Below are positions 8,174 to 15,991 of a DNA stretch of 64,000 nucleotides, piece after piece. The notes beneath the pieces were generated by a model. It was not told where the DNA came from and searched no databases. It saw nothing but the letters and a program-made list of their open reading frames with translations. Every line of letters starts with the position of its first letter. The stretch's first letter is position 1. The stretch spans positions 62,001 to 126,000 of the forward strand of contig NZ_JACJHY010000015.1 in the NCBI RefSeq assembly GCF_014138625.1. Reading direction: 5' to 3'. This DNA comes from Aminobacter ciceronei. GTDB lineage: Bacteria; Pseudomonadota; Alphaproteobacteria; Rhizobiales; Rhizobiaceae. Position numbers and translations under genes: made by a program.

Positions 8174-8189
8174 GTTGTCCGCGGACAAC
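8174..8189. promoter_or_regulatory. parS: parS centromere-like site 2
   Basis: A second exact copy of the 16-bp palindrome of site 1, 57 bp further on; its symmetry extends by one base pair on each side. Confidence 0.85.
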
Positions 8190-8280
8190 CAAATGCAAGT
8201 CACGTGAAACGACGAAGGATTCGGAACGGCCCCGATTCCTGGGATAGCGCCGAAGTCCCCCGCCGCCATTCGGATAACCG

Positions 8281-9168
8281 CTAGGCGGTTCCCTGTGCGG
8301 CGCCCGGCTGCAGGGCGGTGAGATACTCAGCGACGGCCTGCGCCTTGGCAGCGGCCGTGATGATGGCCCTCTTGTCATTCTTAAGGACAGCGAGCCAGTT
8401 CGCCAGATAGGCGGCTGTGTTGTCACGCGGATCATGCGCCACGCCCAGGTCGGCACACAGGAACGATGCTGCGAGCTCCGCAACGAGCTCCTCGACGGCA
8501 TAGCCTTCACTGCCGAACCTGCCCGCCAGATCGCGGTCCAGGCGATGCTTTGCGCCTGACCAATGGCCAACCTCGTGTAGCAAAGTTGAGTAAAGGTGCA
8601 CCTCGCTATCGAAACGCGTGCGGTCAGGCATGAGGATGTCGTCGATGCTGGGTCGGTAGCAAGCTTTGGTGCCGCCGTAGCTGACGCTTGCGCCGGTGTT
8701 CTGGACGAAGCTTTCGACGGTCTCGATATGCGGAACCGGATTGCCCTGCAGCTCCTCGACCGGGCTGAAGAACCGATCCGGCATGTTCTCGATCTGCTCA
8801 ATATTGAAGACGGTGTAGCCCTTCAGATATGGAACCGCGCGGTCTTCGTCGTCGTCGTGATCCTTCGGAGTGAACGTGCCATATTTGACGACGAGGGTGC
8901 CTTTTTCGCCCTTACGGACTTGACCACCGAAGTCCTGCGCCTGCCTGTAGGTCATCCAGGTGTTTTCCTCGTAACCGAACATCTGGCCCGCGACCCACAG
9001 CATGATGACATTGATGCCGCGGTAGGTTTCACCGGTCGCGCGGCGCGGGATGATCGAGTTTCGGCGGGCATTGCCGCGCCAGGGGCGGATCCAGGGTTTG
9101 GTGCCGACTTCAAGCTGCTCGACAATGGTGTCCGTGATGCGCTGGTAGGTGTCCTTGATGCTCGTCAT
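8281..9168 (-). CDS. ardC: ArdC-like antirestriction protein with metallopeptidase domain
   Basis: A 295-residue protein with the ArdC layout: an N-terminal ssDNA-binding domain (residues 1-130; KPWIRPWRGN, RGINVIMLW, RKGEKGTLVVKYG) and a C-terminal zincin-like domain with HEVGHW at about 198-203 and a downstream EELVAELAASFL helix. ArdC proteins protect incoming conjugative DNA from restriction. The ATG at 9168 was chosen because GGAG lies six bases upstream; an in-frame ATG 12 bases earlier has none. A long inverted repeat begins at the base next to the start codon. Confidence 0.9.
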   Translation of the reverse strand: MTSIKDTYQRITDTIVEQLEVGTKPWIRPWRGNARRNSIIPRRATGETYRGINVIMLWVAGQMFGYEENTWMTYRQAQDFGGQVRKGEKGTLVVKYGTFTPKDHDDDEDRAVPYLKGYTVFNIEQIENMPDRFFSPVEELQGNPVPHIETVESFVQNTGASVSYGGTKACYRPSIDDILMPDRTRFDSEVHLYSTLLHEVGHWSGAKHRLDRDLAGRFGSEGYAVEELVAELAASFLCADLGVAHDPRDNTAAYLANWLAVLKNDKRAIITAAAKAQAVAEYLTALQPGAAQGTA

Positions 9169-9330
9169 GGCCGTCTCCATCCGTTGGTTGACGGCAAAGA
9201 CCGGAGATAGCCGAAACGAGCCCATGCACCCCGTAGGGGCCGCAACGGAGAGGAGGACCGCGACAGCGGTTGCATGGGGGAGGGGCTATCGTAGCTTGTC
9301 CGTCAAATCACCCAACGGATGGAGACGGCC
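9169..9330. repeat. Long imperfect inverted repeat upstream of ardC
   Basis: The arms 9169-9187 and 9312-9330 are perfect 19-bp inverted copies. Inside them further pairs line up in order: TTGACGG (9188-9194) with CCGTCAA (9300-9306), GATAGCC (9206-9212) with GGCTATC (9284-9290), and CCCATGCA (9221-9228) with TGCATGGG (9271-9278). As single strand, the 162 bases could fold into one long hairpin with small internal loops. It fills the gap between fic and ardC. Confidence 0.85.
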
Positions 9331-9394
9331 GGCTGCATCGAACGCGCCGGCGGTCAACTACAGTCGGTGAGCAACTTGCCGCCTGCGGACGCTG

Positions 9395-10447
9395 TCACCG
9401 TTCGCGGTCATCGCTATCGCGCTCACGCGCTCGCTGCGCCGCGATATCCGTCTCGATGGCCAGCTCGGCAGGCGGCGTGCCTTGCAGGGTCGCTTCGGCT
9501 CTTTCGGCCTGCAAGGGCGCCTCGATGGCCTGTGGCTCACGGCCAAGGCGGGAAAAGTCGGATCGCGCGATGAAGGTGATTTCCGCTTCATCAGCGGGCA
9601 GTCGCTCCGGGAGGTCCCCGCGATCGACGGCCATGATCCGTTCGTCCGAGACGATGCTGGCGACACGGTCGTCGTGCCCGAGCACCTGGCCGGTCACTTC
9701 TTCGCGTGGGCGGGCTGTGCGGACGTTGTGCTCAAACGGATTCTCGCCGCGCGCCTCGAGGTCGGACAACGCGGCGCGAAGGGCTTCGCGGCGATTCGGG
9801 TCTACCGCGTCCTCGAGCACATGTTTCATGGCGGCGTTTGACGGGTCGTTCGTGGTTTCGATCGACGCCTGGATCATGCGCGGCTTGGTGATGACGGTGA
9901 AATCAACCTCATGGCCGTAGTGACGGCCAAGCTCGGCGATCAACACCTCCTGGGTGCGTCCGTTGCCTTCGCGAAAGGGATGTACATAATTGAGCTCGGC
10001 CATCACCTGGCCCGCACGCTCGGCGAACTGCTCTGGCGTTGAGCCGCGCAAGACATCGGGATCACGGATAGCCTTCAACGCCTCGTCGAGCCCCATCTCG
10101 ATGCGGGAGCCGTGCAGGAATGCGGTGCCGCCTTTGGAGAGCCTACCGATCGGCTCGACACGCTGTCCGTCGACGATCGGGCTTTCGTCGCGCGTGTGCC
10201 CGGCCCATTCGTAGACGTCCTGAAAAATGTGGCCGTGAATAGCCTTAAGATGCGCCTTGTCGAATTGCCCTTGCGGGCCGTCGCCTTCGGCAATTTCCGC
10301 CATGCGGAAAGCCGTGGCGCGGTATTCTTCGATCCGCAACTCGGAATGAGTCTCGATGCCGAACCTGTTGCGCAGCACATCGGCACGATCGGGATCGTCC
10401 GACGTGTTCGGGTAGAAATAGGAACCTTTGGCAGGGCTCTCGGACAT
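9395..10447 (-). CDS. Fic-domain AMPylase toxin, VbhT/Bep-like
   Basis: A 350-residue protein with a Fic domain and the complete catalytic motif HPFREGNGRT at 156-165, so AMP transfer to target proteins is expected. The flap region lies around TRDESPIVDGQRVEPIG. After the Fic core, residues 205-300 (ARGENPFEHNVRTARPR, TGQVLGHDDRV) resemble the OB-like linker of VbhT/Bep proteins. I do not see a clear C-terminal secretion (BID) domain, so the protein may be a truncated relative. It lies downstream of its VbhA-like antitoxin gene, but an intrinsic terminator separates the two. Confidence 0.85.
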   Translation of the reverse strand: MSESPAKGSYFYPNTSDDPDRADVLRNRFGIETHSELRIEEYRATAFRMAEIAEGDGPQGQFDKAHLKAIHGHIFQDVYEWAGHTRDESPIVDGQRVEPIGRLSKGGTAFLHGSRIEMGLDEALKAIRDPDVLRGSTPEQFAERAGQVMAELNYVHPFREGNGRTQEVLIAELGRHYGHEVDFTVITKPRMIQASIETTNDPSNAAMKHVLEDAVDPNRREALRAALSDLEARGENPFEHNVRTARPREEVTGQVLGHDDRVASIVSDERIMAVDRGDLPERLPADEAEITFIARSDFSRLGREPQAIEAPLQAERAEATLQGTPPAELAIETDIAAQRARERDSDDRER

Positions 10448-10465
10448 CGCGGGGCCAACAAAAAA

Positions 10466-10486
10466 CCGCCTGCGTAGGGCAGGCGG
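10466..10486 (-). terminator. Intrinsic terminator between antitoxin and toxin genes
   Basis: An 8-bp perfect GC-rich stem (arms 10466-10473 and 10479-10486, loop of 5) is followed on the minus strand by TTTTTT. It lies downstream of vbhA and before the fic start, so most transcripts that enter should stop before the toxin gene. Confidence 0.8.
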
Positions 10487-10515
10487 CCTTTCGCCTTTGA
10501 CAGTTGGTGTTTCGG

Positions 10516-10722
10516 CTATGCCCGTTTCGCTGGCCGCACGACACGCAGGCGATACTCTTCGCGGGTAATGTCGCCGGCGACGTAGGCCGCCGTCGCTTCC
10601 TCCAGTACCGGATCGTGCGTGTAGCCCTGCCGGATATTGGCCGCGCGTGCCTGATCTGTCGCCTTCCGGCGCTTTGCAACGGCTTCCGGCGAGCGGTCCG
10701 GACGGGTCGAATGGATATTCAT
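10516..10722 (-). CDS. vbhA: VbhA-family antitoxin of the Fic protein
   Basis: A 68-residue protein upstream of the Fic gene, resembling VbhA: RRKATDQARAANIRQGYTHDP followed by VAGDITREEYRLRV. VbhA proteins clamp on the Fic domain and insert an inhibitory (S/T)xxxE(G/N) helix that blocks ATP binding. At the matching place this protein reads AxxxQG, so the inhibitory glutamate appears to be Gln. ATG 10722 follows GGAG by nine bases; the longer upstream reading has no support. The small size and the gene order antitoxin-then-toxin fit the family. Confidence 0.75.
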   Translation of the reverse strand: MNIHSTRPDRSPEAVAKRRKATDQARAANIRQGYTHDPVLEEATAAYVAGDITREEYRLRVVRPAKRA

Positions 10723-10841
10723 AAACAGATCTCCAATAGCGACAAACATTAGCAGAAAAACCGCTGAAAATCGAGCGGTTTGCGTCATTTGTCGGCCTTG
10801 TGAGCGATGCGCCCGGCTTGAGACCGGGCGCTTCACGTCAA

Positions 10842-11174
10842 TCAATCGCGGGGATCCCATTCGATGATCGCCTGCAGGGTGGGATCGTCCTGGCCGGGGT
10901 AGCGGCCGAGATTGGCGTTGAAGCCGAGGCGCTTGATCGAAAGCGTGTAGTAGGGCTTTTTCGCCTCGCTGGTCTTCTTCCAGATGCCGCCGACCTCGAT
11001 GTCATAGCCGCGCGGAGACTTGGCATAGACGCGGTGCGTCGGGGCTTTCTCGTTGCTCGAGTCGAACGGGACAACGTGGATGTCCAGGTCGCGATCGATG
11101 GTGGAGATAAGGCCGTTGCCCTTGGCGGTGTCCAGCTCGTCGGTGTCGAATTGGATGAAGTTGGTGGTGGTCAT
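10842..11174 (-). CDS. DUF736 family protein
   Basis: A 110-residue protein with a DUF736 signature (KGNGLISTIDRDLDIHVVPFDSSNEKAPTHRVYA then EVGGIWKKTSEAKKPYYTLSIK and LGRYPGQDD). It is small and cytosolic and of unknown function; the family is common on alphaproteobacterial conjugative elements near antirestriction genes. AGGAG lies eight bases before ATG 11174, which decides the start against a long upstream reading. It is read in the same direction as vbhA, fic and ardC. Confidence 0.85.
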   Translation of the reverse strand: MTTTNFIQFDTDELDTAKGNGLISTIDRDLDIHVVPFDSSNEKAPTHRVYAKSPRGYDIEVGGIWKKTSEAKKPYYTLSIKRLGFNANLGRYPGQDDPTLQAIIEWDPRD

Positions 11175-11570
11175 GTCAGTCACTCCTCTTTGGTGGTTGC
11201 GACGATTGTTCACGGGCACGGCGGAAAGCGGTGCGCACCGCAGGCCGAAGCACAGCGGAGGAAGCCGGAGGCCGGAAAAATTTGCTGCGCGAGGAAGCCG
11301 CAGGCGGGGACATTTTTGCGGACGCCGGATTTGCGCAAACCGCGCCGACGTGCGAACGAGCGTCAAAAGCAACCGCCTTGGAGGGGCGATGGATGAACAT
11401 CATTGGCTACATCCCCTCGGCTCGCTGGCGGCCTGAAGCGGCAATAGGTGGTCTTATTTTATTCATCTTTCGCGGCGGCGCAACGCATTCATGCCGTTCG
11501 CCGCAAGATTCGAGAAGCAAATTGCTTCACTGCTGCTGAAAACTCGTGGAGCCGATTTGGGTATGAGAGT
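11175..11570. other. Intergenic stretch with an imperfect tandem repeat
   Basis: No gene is supported. Two imperfect copies of a 28-29 bp unit (gaggaagccg...atttttgc) lie at 11258-11285 and 11291-11319. The region probably contains the promoter of the DUF736 gene, which I could not pinpoint. Confidence 0.5.
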
Positions 11571-12086
11571 TCAAGGCCCCGGAGACTTCTTGGCGCGCCG
11601 GTAGAGATGCGGACTCTCGATCTCCGCCGACCAGATGCCAAGCCTTCTGTCTCGGGCGCTGTTCTCGGCCTCGCCATACTCGACCAGGTTGATCGCATGG
11701 GACGACGGCAGATATCGAAGCATGGATTCGGCAAGGCCGGCGCCGACCATTGCCAGGCCGATGTCGGTTTCATCGTAGAAGCATTGTCCGACCAGGCGCC
11801 GATAGCGGTCGCGGTCGATGATCCGACAACGGACGTGTTTCCCGTCGATCATTCGCCGAAGAAAGGCCCGACCTGCAAGGCCGCATTGCCAGACCTCCCC
11901 GTCGCGAAGGCCTGTCTGATTGAGTTCGCAAGCGTCGATCGCCGCGATCCGAATGCGCTGCTGGCGCACGCTGATCGTGTCTCCGTCGATCACGCGGGCC
12001 GTGCCAGACCAGCTGGCCGGCTCGGCATCGGCCGCGCCGACGCTGATGCAAACAACGGCCGCGAGAAAATAACGCACGAGATACAT
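11571..12086 (-). CDS. Secreted thermonuclease-family (SNase-like) nuclease
   Basis: A 171-residue protein with a signal peptide (MYLVRYFLAAVVCISVGAAD) followed by an SNase-like fold: ARVIDGDTISV, RIRIAAIDACE, then CGLAGRAFLRRMIDGKHVRC and the C-terminal AENSARDRRLGIW. The Asp and Arg of the calcium and phosphate site are present in DGDT and RIRI; the classical glutamate is not obvious, as in many rhizobial members. Its ATG overlaps the TGA stop of the RepC-like gene by one base, so the two are translationally coupled. Periplasmic DNA or RNA degradation is inferred. Confidence 0.82.
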   Translation of the reverse strand: MYLVRYFLAAVVCISVGAADAEPASWSGTARVIDGDTISVRQQRIRIAAIDACELNQTGLRDGEVWQCGLAGRAFLRRMIDGKHVRCRIIDRDRYRRLVGQCFYDETDIGLAMVGAGLAESMLRYLPSSHAINLVEYGEAENSARDRRLGIWSAEIESPHLYRRAKKSPGP

Positions 12087-13366
12087 CAATTCATCGTCTC
12101 CATAAGATTGCGGGCCGCAAGCCCGAAAACTGATCGGGCAAGATGAAGCTCGCCGGCGGCGGCGCGATCCGTCATCGCCCGTAAGTAGCCGCCCGGCGAC
12201 GAAACTTCCTGCCGGTCGAATTTCTGCAACGTCACCGCGATTGCAACGGCCGCCTGCTGCTCGCCCATTTGGGCGACAGCGCAGCGCCGTGCATCGTCGG
12301 AAATGCCGGTAATACAGCACATTTGGGGCACGAGCCGCGCCAAATCGGCCCAGGTCCGGGGCAGGGTAAACCCGTAAGTTCTCAACGCCGGTATCGCCCG
12401 CAAAACGTCCTGCAACGCCACAACAACATGCGGCAGGCGCTTCGGCTGGTTGATTTGGTACGAACCTCGCCCCAGGCTCGTTTCATAAGCCCATTGGCTG
12501 GCGGAGCCAGCGTTTAGCAAACTGAGTTGTTCGGCGGTAGCCGAACGCCGATTCTCATTACTATTCACAATGGGATCAGGGGTTGTAGTCTGTTTGTGCA
12601 TGTCGTTTTCGGCATACGTGCATGTCGACTCTTCCGCTTCCGCTTCCGCTTCCGCTGCGACTTGCGGGCGACGTGGAAGATGCAAGACCCGTTCGATGAA
12701 CCACTCGACAAGAGCCGTCGCGCGGCGCAACACGCCGCTCGAGGCTTTTGCGGCTGTGCCGACCAGGGCAACGACCCGTTCAAGACGCGCCTCTTGCCGT
12801 GCTCGGGCGCGCTCTGAAAGGTCGGCAACGGTCGCCAAAACGTACCGGAGATTGCGAAGTGCGCCACTATATCGCCGCAACGCCGCGCGGGCGGTCGCCT
12901 TCTCCGCCTTCGCCTGTCGCACCAGATCGTCGAGTTCGCGGTAGCGGACGATAAGAATACGCAGGTCGATACCGCAACCATCGACAATCAAGCCACCGGC
13001 ACTGCGCACCGGATAGCGCTTGTAGTTGCCACTATCCTGCATGGTGACAAGGCCGGTGTCGAAGAGGCTCGACAGCATGCGGCTCACCCGGCCGGCCGAA
13101 CGATTGATTTCGAAGGCGAGCTGCTGGTTGGACTTGAAGATGATCGGCCGCCCGGCTTTCTCGAAGGCCTCGCCCGGCGCAGTGTTGATCAACGTGACCA
13201 GAAGATGGCTTTCGGTCGCGTTGATCAAGCCTGTGCAGGGCAGGTTGTGCGCGAGCACGGCGAGCTGACCACGCGTCACCACTCCGACCTCGGCGGACTG
13301 TGCCAGTCGCCGATATTCGGCGCGTTGCGATGTCATTCGGCGGCCGATGGGCCGCTTCGGTGGCAT
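12086..13366 (-). CDS. Second RepC-family replication protein, without repAB
   Basis: A 426-residue RepC homologue: the N-terminal winged-helix half (MTSQRAEYRRLAQ, KSNQQLAFEINRSAGRVSRMLSSLFDTGLV) and a C-terminal SPGGYLRAMTDRAAAGELHL close to that of RepC at 4.4 kb (AGGYLRVLTDKARAGEF). The middle has a long helical Arg/Ala-rich segment and an AEAEAEAEE run encoded by four cttccg hexamers (plus strand 12631-12654). GGGAG supports ATG 13366. There is no repA or repB next to it; the nuclease gene is coupled downstream. It may be a remnant of a second replicon, an auxiliary initiator or an incompatibility factor. Confidence 0.85.
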   Translation of the reverse strand: MPPKRPIGRRMTSQRAEYRRLAQSAEVGVVTRGQLAVLAHNLPCTGLINATESHLLVTLINTAPGEAFEKAGRPIIFKSNQQLAFEINRSAGRVSRMLSSLFDTGLVTMQDSGNYKRYPVRSAGGLIVDGCGIDLRILIVRYRELDDLVRQAKAEKATARAALRRYSGALRNLRYVLATVADLSERARARQEARLERVVALVGTAAKASSGVLRRATALVEWFIERVLHLPRRPQVAAEAEAEAEESTCTYAENDMHKQTTTPDPIVNSNENRRSATAEQLSLLNAGSASQWAYETSLGRGSYQINQPKRLPHVVVALQDVLRAIPALRTYGFTLPRTWADLARLVPQMCCITGISDDARRCAVAQMGEQQAAVAIAVTLQKFDRQEVSSPGGYLRAMTDRAAAGELHLARSVFGLAARNLMETMN

Positions 13367-13443
13367 AGGTTCTCCCACTCTCGTCTCCTTTGTCGTGGAG
13401 ACCAGACAAAACAATCCCGTTCACCGAAACGGTGTTTTTCAGG

Positions 13444-13472
13444 TTGACAGAGGAAGGGAGGTTTGCGACAAA
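13444..13472 (+). promoter_or_regulatory. Promoter of a ctRNA-like transcript upstream of the second repC
   Basis: TTGACA (13444-13449) and a weak -10, GACAAA (13467-13472), with a 17-base spacer, read opposite to the RepC-like gene. The arrangement mirrors the promoter of the antisense RNA before repC. Confidence 0.4.
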
Positions 13473-13478
13473 GATTTT

Positions 13479-13538
13479 GGCTAAATTGATTATTCGCAAA
13501 CCGCTTCCGGGATTCGTTTCGGGGCGGTTTTCTTTTTC
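13479..13538 (+). ncRNA. Candidate second antisense RNA (ctRNA) for the orphan repC
   Basis: Downstream of the promoter at 13444-13472 the plus strand ends in a hairpin with arms AAACCGC (13498-13504) and GCGGTTT (13524-13530), followed by TCTTTTT. Further imperfect pairing of TTCCG with CGGG continues inward, as in the first ctRNA. Size (about 60 nt), orientation and place upstream of a RepC gene match repABC antisense RNAs. The 5' end is estimated. Confidence 0.5.
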
Positions 13539-13648
13539 TGGTCGGTTCGTCTTCTCCGTCGTAGGCGCTAGTTCGCGAGACTCGGAATCATGATTCCGGG
13601 TGATTTGCAGAACCATAACTCGAATATCCATTTTGGCGCAACAATTGT

Positions 13649-13736
13649 GCTACCATCGGTAGCAGACAAAGCCACTCTTCCAGGGTTTACAGGCATTTCA
13701 TAGCTCGACACTCTCCGGTGCGCGCTTTGTCTGCTA
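13649..13736. repeat. Palindrome and 13-bp inverted repeat upstream of the second repC
   Basis: GCTACC-ATC-GGTAGC (13649-13663) is a 15-bp palindrome. TAGCAGACAAAGC (13660-13672) recurs inverted at 13724-13736 after 51 bases. They may be operator or iteron-like sites for the RepC-like or ParB-like protein. No credible gene lies between 13539 and 13878. Confidence 0.55.
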
Positions 13737-13846
13737 TACCTTCTCGGATATATGAACGGCGGCAATCCGGCCTGGTTTCCAAGCCGGTTTTTCTGCGGCG
13801 GGAAGGGGAGTTTGAGGGGAGGGGGAACGGGCCTCCGCTCAATGCG

Positions 13847-13875
13847 GATCGGGGCCGGTCGATCCGGCCCCGATC
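13847..13875. terminator. Strong GC hairpin downstream of the parB-like cluster
   Basis: A 12-bp perfect stem (13847-13858 with 13864-13875, loop of 5), just after the stop of the small gene at 13879. There is no U-run, so it is a hairpin-type 3' end at best. Confidence 0.45.
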
Positions 13876-13878
13876 GCA

Positions 13879-14045
13879 TCAGCGGCCGTCGATGAACGTT
13901 CCCGGAAGGCCGAAGGCTTCAAGCGCCACGGTAAGCGCGTCCTGAATGTCTGCCCAATCGACATGTGCGGGTTCTCGACATAGGCATTGATGAGCTTGAG
14001 GCAGGCGCGGTAAACCGATCGCGCCGGAGAAAGCGCGATCGGCAA
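13879..14045 (-). pseudogene. Small hypothetical gene with a frameshift
   Basis: Read from about 14045 the first part gives VYRACLKLINAYVEN; the second part, in another frame, gives HVDWADIQDALTVALEAF and stops at 13879. Joining the two frames near 13970 gives a plausible small helical protein, so a one-base frameshift is likely. No family is recognised. It directly follows the ParB-like gene. Confidence 0.4.
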
Positions 14046-14056
14046 GCGGCTGGTGA

Positions 14057-15991
14057 TTATTCAGCCGCTACGGGATGGGGTGTTTCTTCATCGAAATCGG
14101 CGTCGTCGCGCTTCGTCTCGGCAGCAGGAACGGAAATCCGCACAGGCTCAGGAAGCCAGCCGCTGTCCGTGACCATCCGCTCTGCAATGCTAACGGCTTC
14201 CGACTTCTTGCCCGCCGCCTTAACGGCAAGCCCGGCCTGAGCGCCCTTCGCTTCACGAATGACGGCCTCGATGCTCTGGCGGTTGATATGCGAGAAATAG
14301 CTATCGCCGGTCGGCTCGAACCATTTCGTCATGTTCACCGCAAGAGCCTGTCCAAGCCGGTCTGCGTGCTCGAAAGCGCCTTTCCTGTCATAGCAGTGAA
14401 GCTTCCGCACCGCGTTGACGGAATGAGCCGCCGCAAAAGCCAGAAGCGACAACAGTTCGTCGCGGTTCTGCTGCAAGCACCATTCCCACAGATCGGCAGG
14501 GTTGCCGGGGATATGATCGCCCCATGTCTCGCGAAGGCTTTCAAACTCCGCCACGGCTCGGCAGGCGTCGCGCCGCTTCATGCTGGTTTCGATATGCTCA
14601 TGTGTCAGCCTGATTTGCAGAGCGCTATCTACGTTCGAGCAGTAATCATAGACCACACTCAACAGCATCGCGTGAACCACTGCGGCCAAGGCTATATCGT
14701 GATTGTTCGCGAGTTCGACGCGTAGAGCCGCCGTCTTTTGAGCGGTCAGGTCCTCTATGAGCGCCGCCGAATGCGTCACCTTCGGCTGTCCCGCTTCCTG
14801 TGGTTTTTCAACCCCGTTGCAGCCCTTGTCGTCGCCATCGACCTCGTCATCCCTGTCATCCTCGGGCAGCACAAGACCACGCTCGATCCGCACATCGCCG
14901 TGGTTCGTCAGTGTGACGATCGCACCGCCGATCTCGAAAGCTTCCGGCGCATACATTTCCGTGCGATCCTGCAGTGCCGTGATCCGCTTGTCGATTTCCT
15001 CGATCTTCGCATCACCCTCTTCGTCGGCGGCCTCGGCCTCGATCAACTCGGCAAGCTCGTCATATTCTGTGGTGAGTTGGTCGAGCTCGGCTTGTTCCGC
15101 CTCGGACAACGGCACCTGTTCGGGATAGCGCCGCCCATAGGCTTGGAAAGTGTCATAAGATACATCGGGCATGATCTCGACCCATTTCCAGCCTTCCGCC
15201 TTCACCGCCTTGGCCGCAGTTTCAAGCTTGGCTGCGACAAGCGCGTCCAGCTTCACGACATCGACCGCAAAGCCGCCTTCCTTGTCATCGAACAGGTCGC
15301 GCCTGACGGTCCCGCCTGCCGCCTCGTAGGCGTCCAGCCCACCCAGGAATTTGACCCGCTTGTCGCTTGCCCGAACGCCCTCGCCAGCAAGCGCGGAACG
15401 AATGTTTGATGCGTAACGATTCCACGCCGGCAGGTCATTCCATACCCGTTCCTGCGCCTTGTGATCGTCGCTGATCGTGAAGGCCGAAAGCTGCTCAAAG
15501 GTCATGTCCTCGTTGCGGTAAGCCTCCAGGAGGCGCGGCGACACGCGACCAAGGGCAAGGCGGCGGCGCACAATCGTTTCGGTCGTGCCGAACTGTGCGG
15601 CAATGTCGGGGACCGACTTGCCTTCGTCCGCCAGATCGCGGAACGCCTCGTACTGGTCGACCGGGTGCATGTCCTCGCGCAAGACATTTTCGGCAAGACT
15701 GGTCGCCTTCGCGTCCTCGCCCGCGCGCTCCTTGCATTCAACGGGGAAATCCTTCGCGATCTCTCCCTTCTCGGCCAGCAGATTGAGCGCCACGCGGCGT
15801 CGCCCGCCAGCGGTCACGAAATAGCGGCCCTTCTTGTCGCCCTTCCTGACGACAAGGTTTTGCAACAGCCTGTAGCCATCAGCCCTGATGCTCGCCGCCA
15901 GCGCTGCGATGCCCTCGGCACTATAGGTCTTGCGGACGTTCTTGGGGTCCAAATCCAGCTTGTTTAGGGGGATGGTGATTGTCTCGGTCAT
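14057..15991 (-). CDS. Large ParB-like nuclease/partition-domain protein
   Basis: A 644-residue protein with an N-terminal ParB/Srx-fold domain (ITIPLNKLDLDPKNVRKTY, TAGGRRRVALNLL, ATSLAENVLREDMHPVDQYEAF) and an HTH (VPDIAAQFGTTETIVRRRLALGRV). A long acidic middle (residues 310-400, AEAADEEGDAKIEEID) and a helical C-terminal half follow, and it ends near TPHPVAAE. ATG 15991 has AGGAG ten bases upstream; the open frame before it is GC-driven and not coding. Relatives of this size are common on rhizobial plasmids, unlinked to repABC. The role is unknown; single-copy DNA binding or plasmid maintenance is inferred. Confidence 0.85.
   Translation of the reverse strand: MTETITIPLNKLDLDPKNVRKTYSAEGIAALAASIRADGYRLLQNLVVRKGDKKGRYFVTAGGRRRVALNLLAEKGEIAKDFPVECKERAGEDAKATSLAENVLREDMHPVDQYEAFRDLADEGKSVPDIAAQFGTTETIVRRRLALGRVSPRLLEAYRNEDMTFEQLSAFTISDDHKAQERVWNDLPAWNRYASNIRSALAGEGVRASDKRVKFLGGLDAYEAAGGTVRRDLFDDKEGGFAVDVVKLDALVAAKLETAAKAVKAEGWKWVEIMPDVSYDTFQAYGRRYPEQVPLSEAEQAELDQLTTEYDELAELIEAEAADEEGDAKIEEIDKRITALQDRTEMYAPEAFEIGGAIVTLTNHGDVRIERGLVLPEDDRDDEVDGDDKGCNGVEKPQEAGQPKVTHSAALIEDLTAQKTAALRVELANNHDIALAAVVHAMLLSVVYDYCSNVDSALQIRLTHEHIETSMKRRDACRAVAEFESLRETWGDHIPGNPADLWEWCLQQNRDELLSLLAFAAAHSVNAVRKLHCYDRKGAFEHADRLGQALAVNMTKWFEPTGDSYFSHINRQSIEAVIREAKGAQAGLAVKAAGKKSEAVSIAERMVTDSGWLPEPVRISVPAAETKRDDADFDEETPHPVAAE

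Noticed and set aside
12631-12654. cttccg hexamer run as a CRISPR-like or phase-variation repeat
   Set aside because: It is a coding repeat (Ala-Glu) in frame; unit length changes would not shift the frame and there are no spacers.
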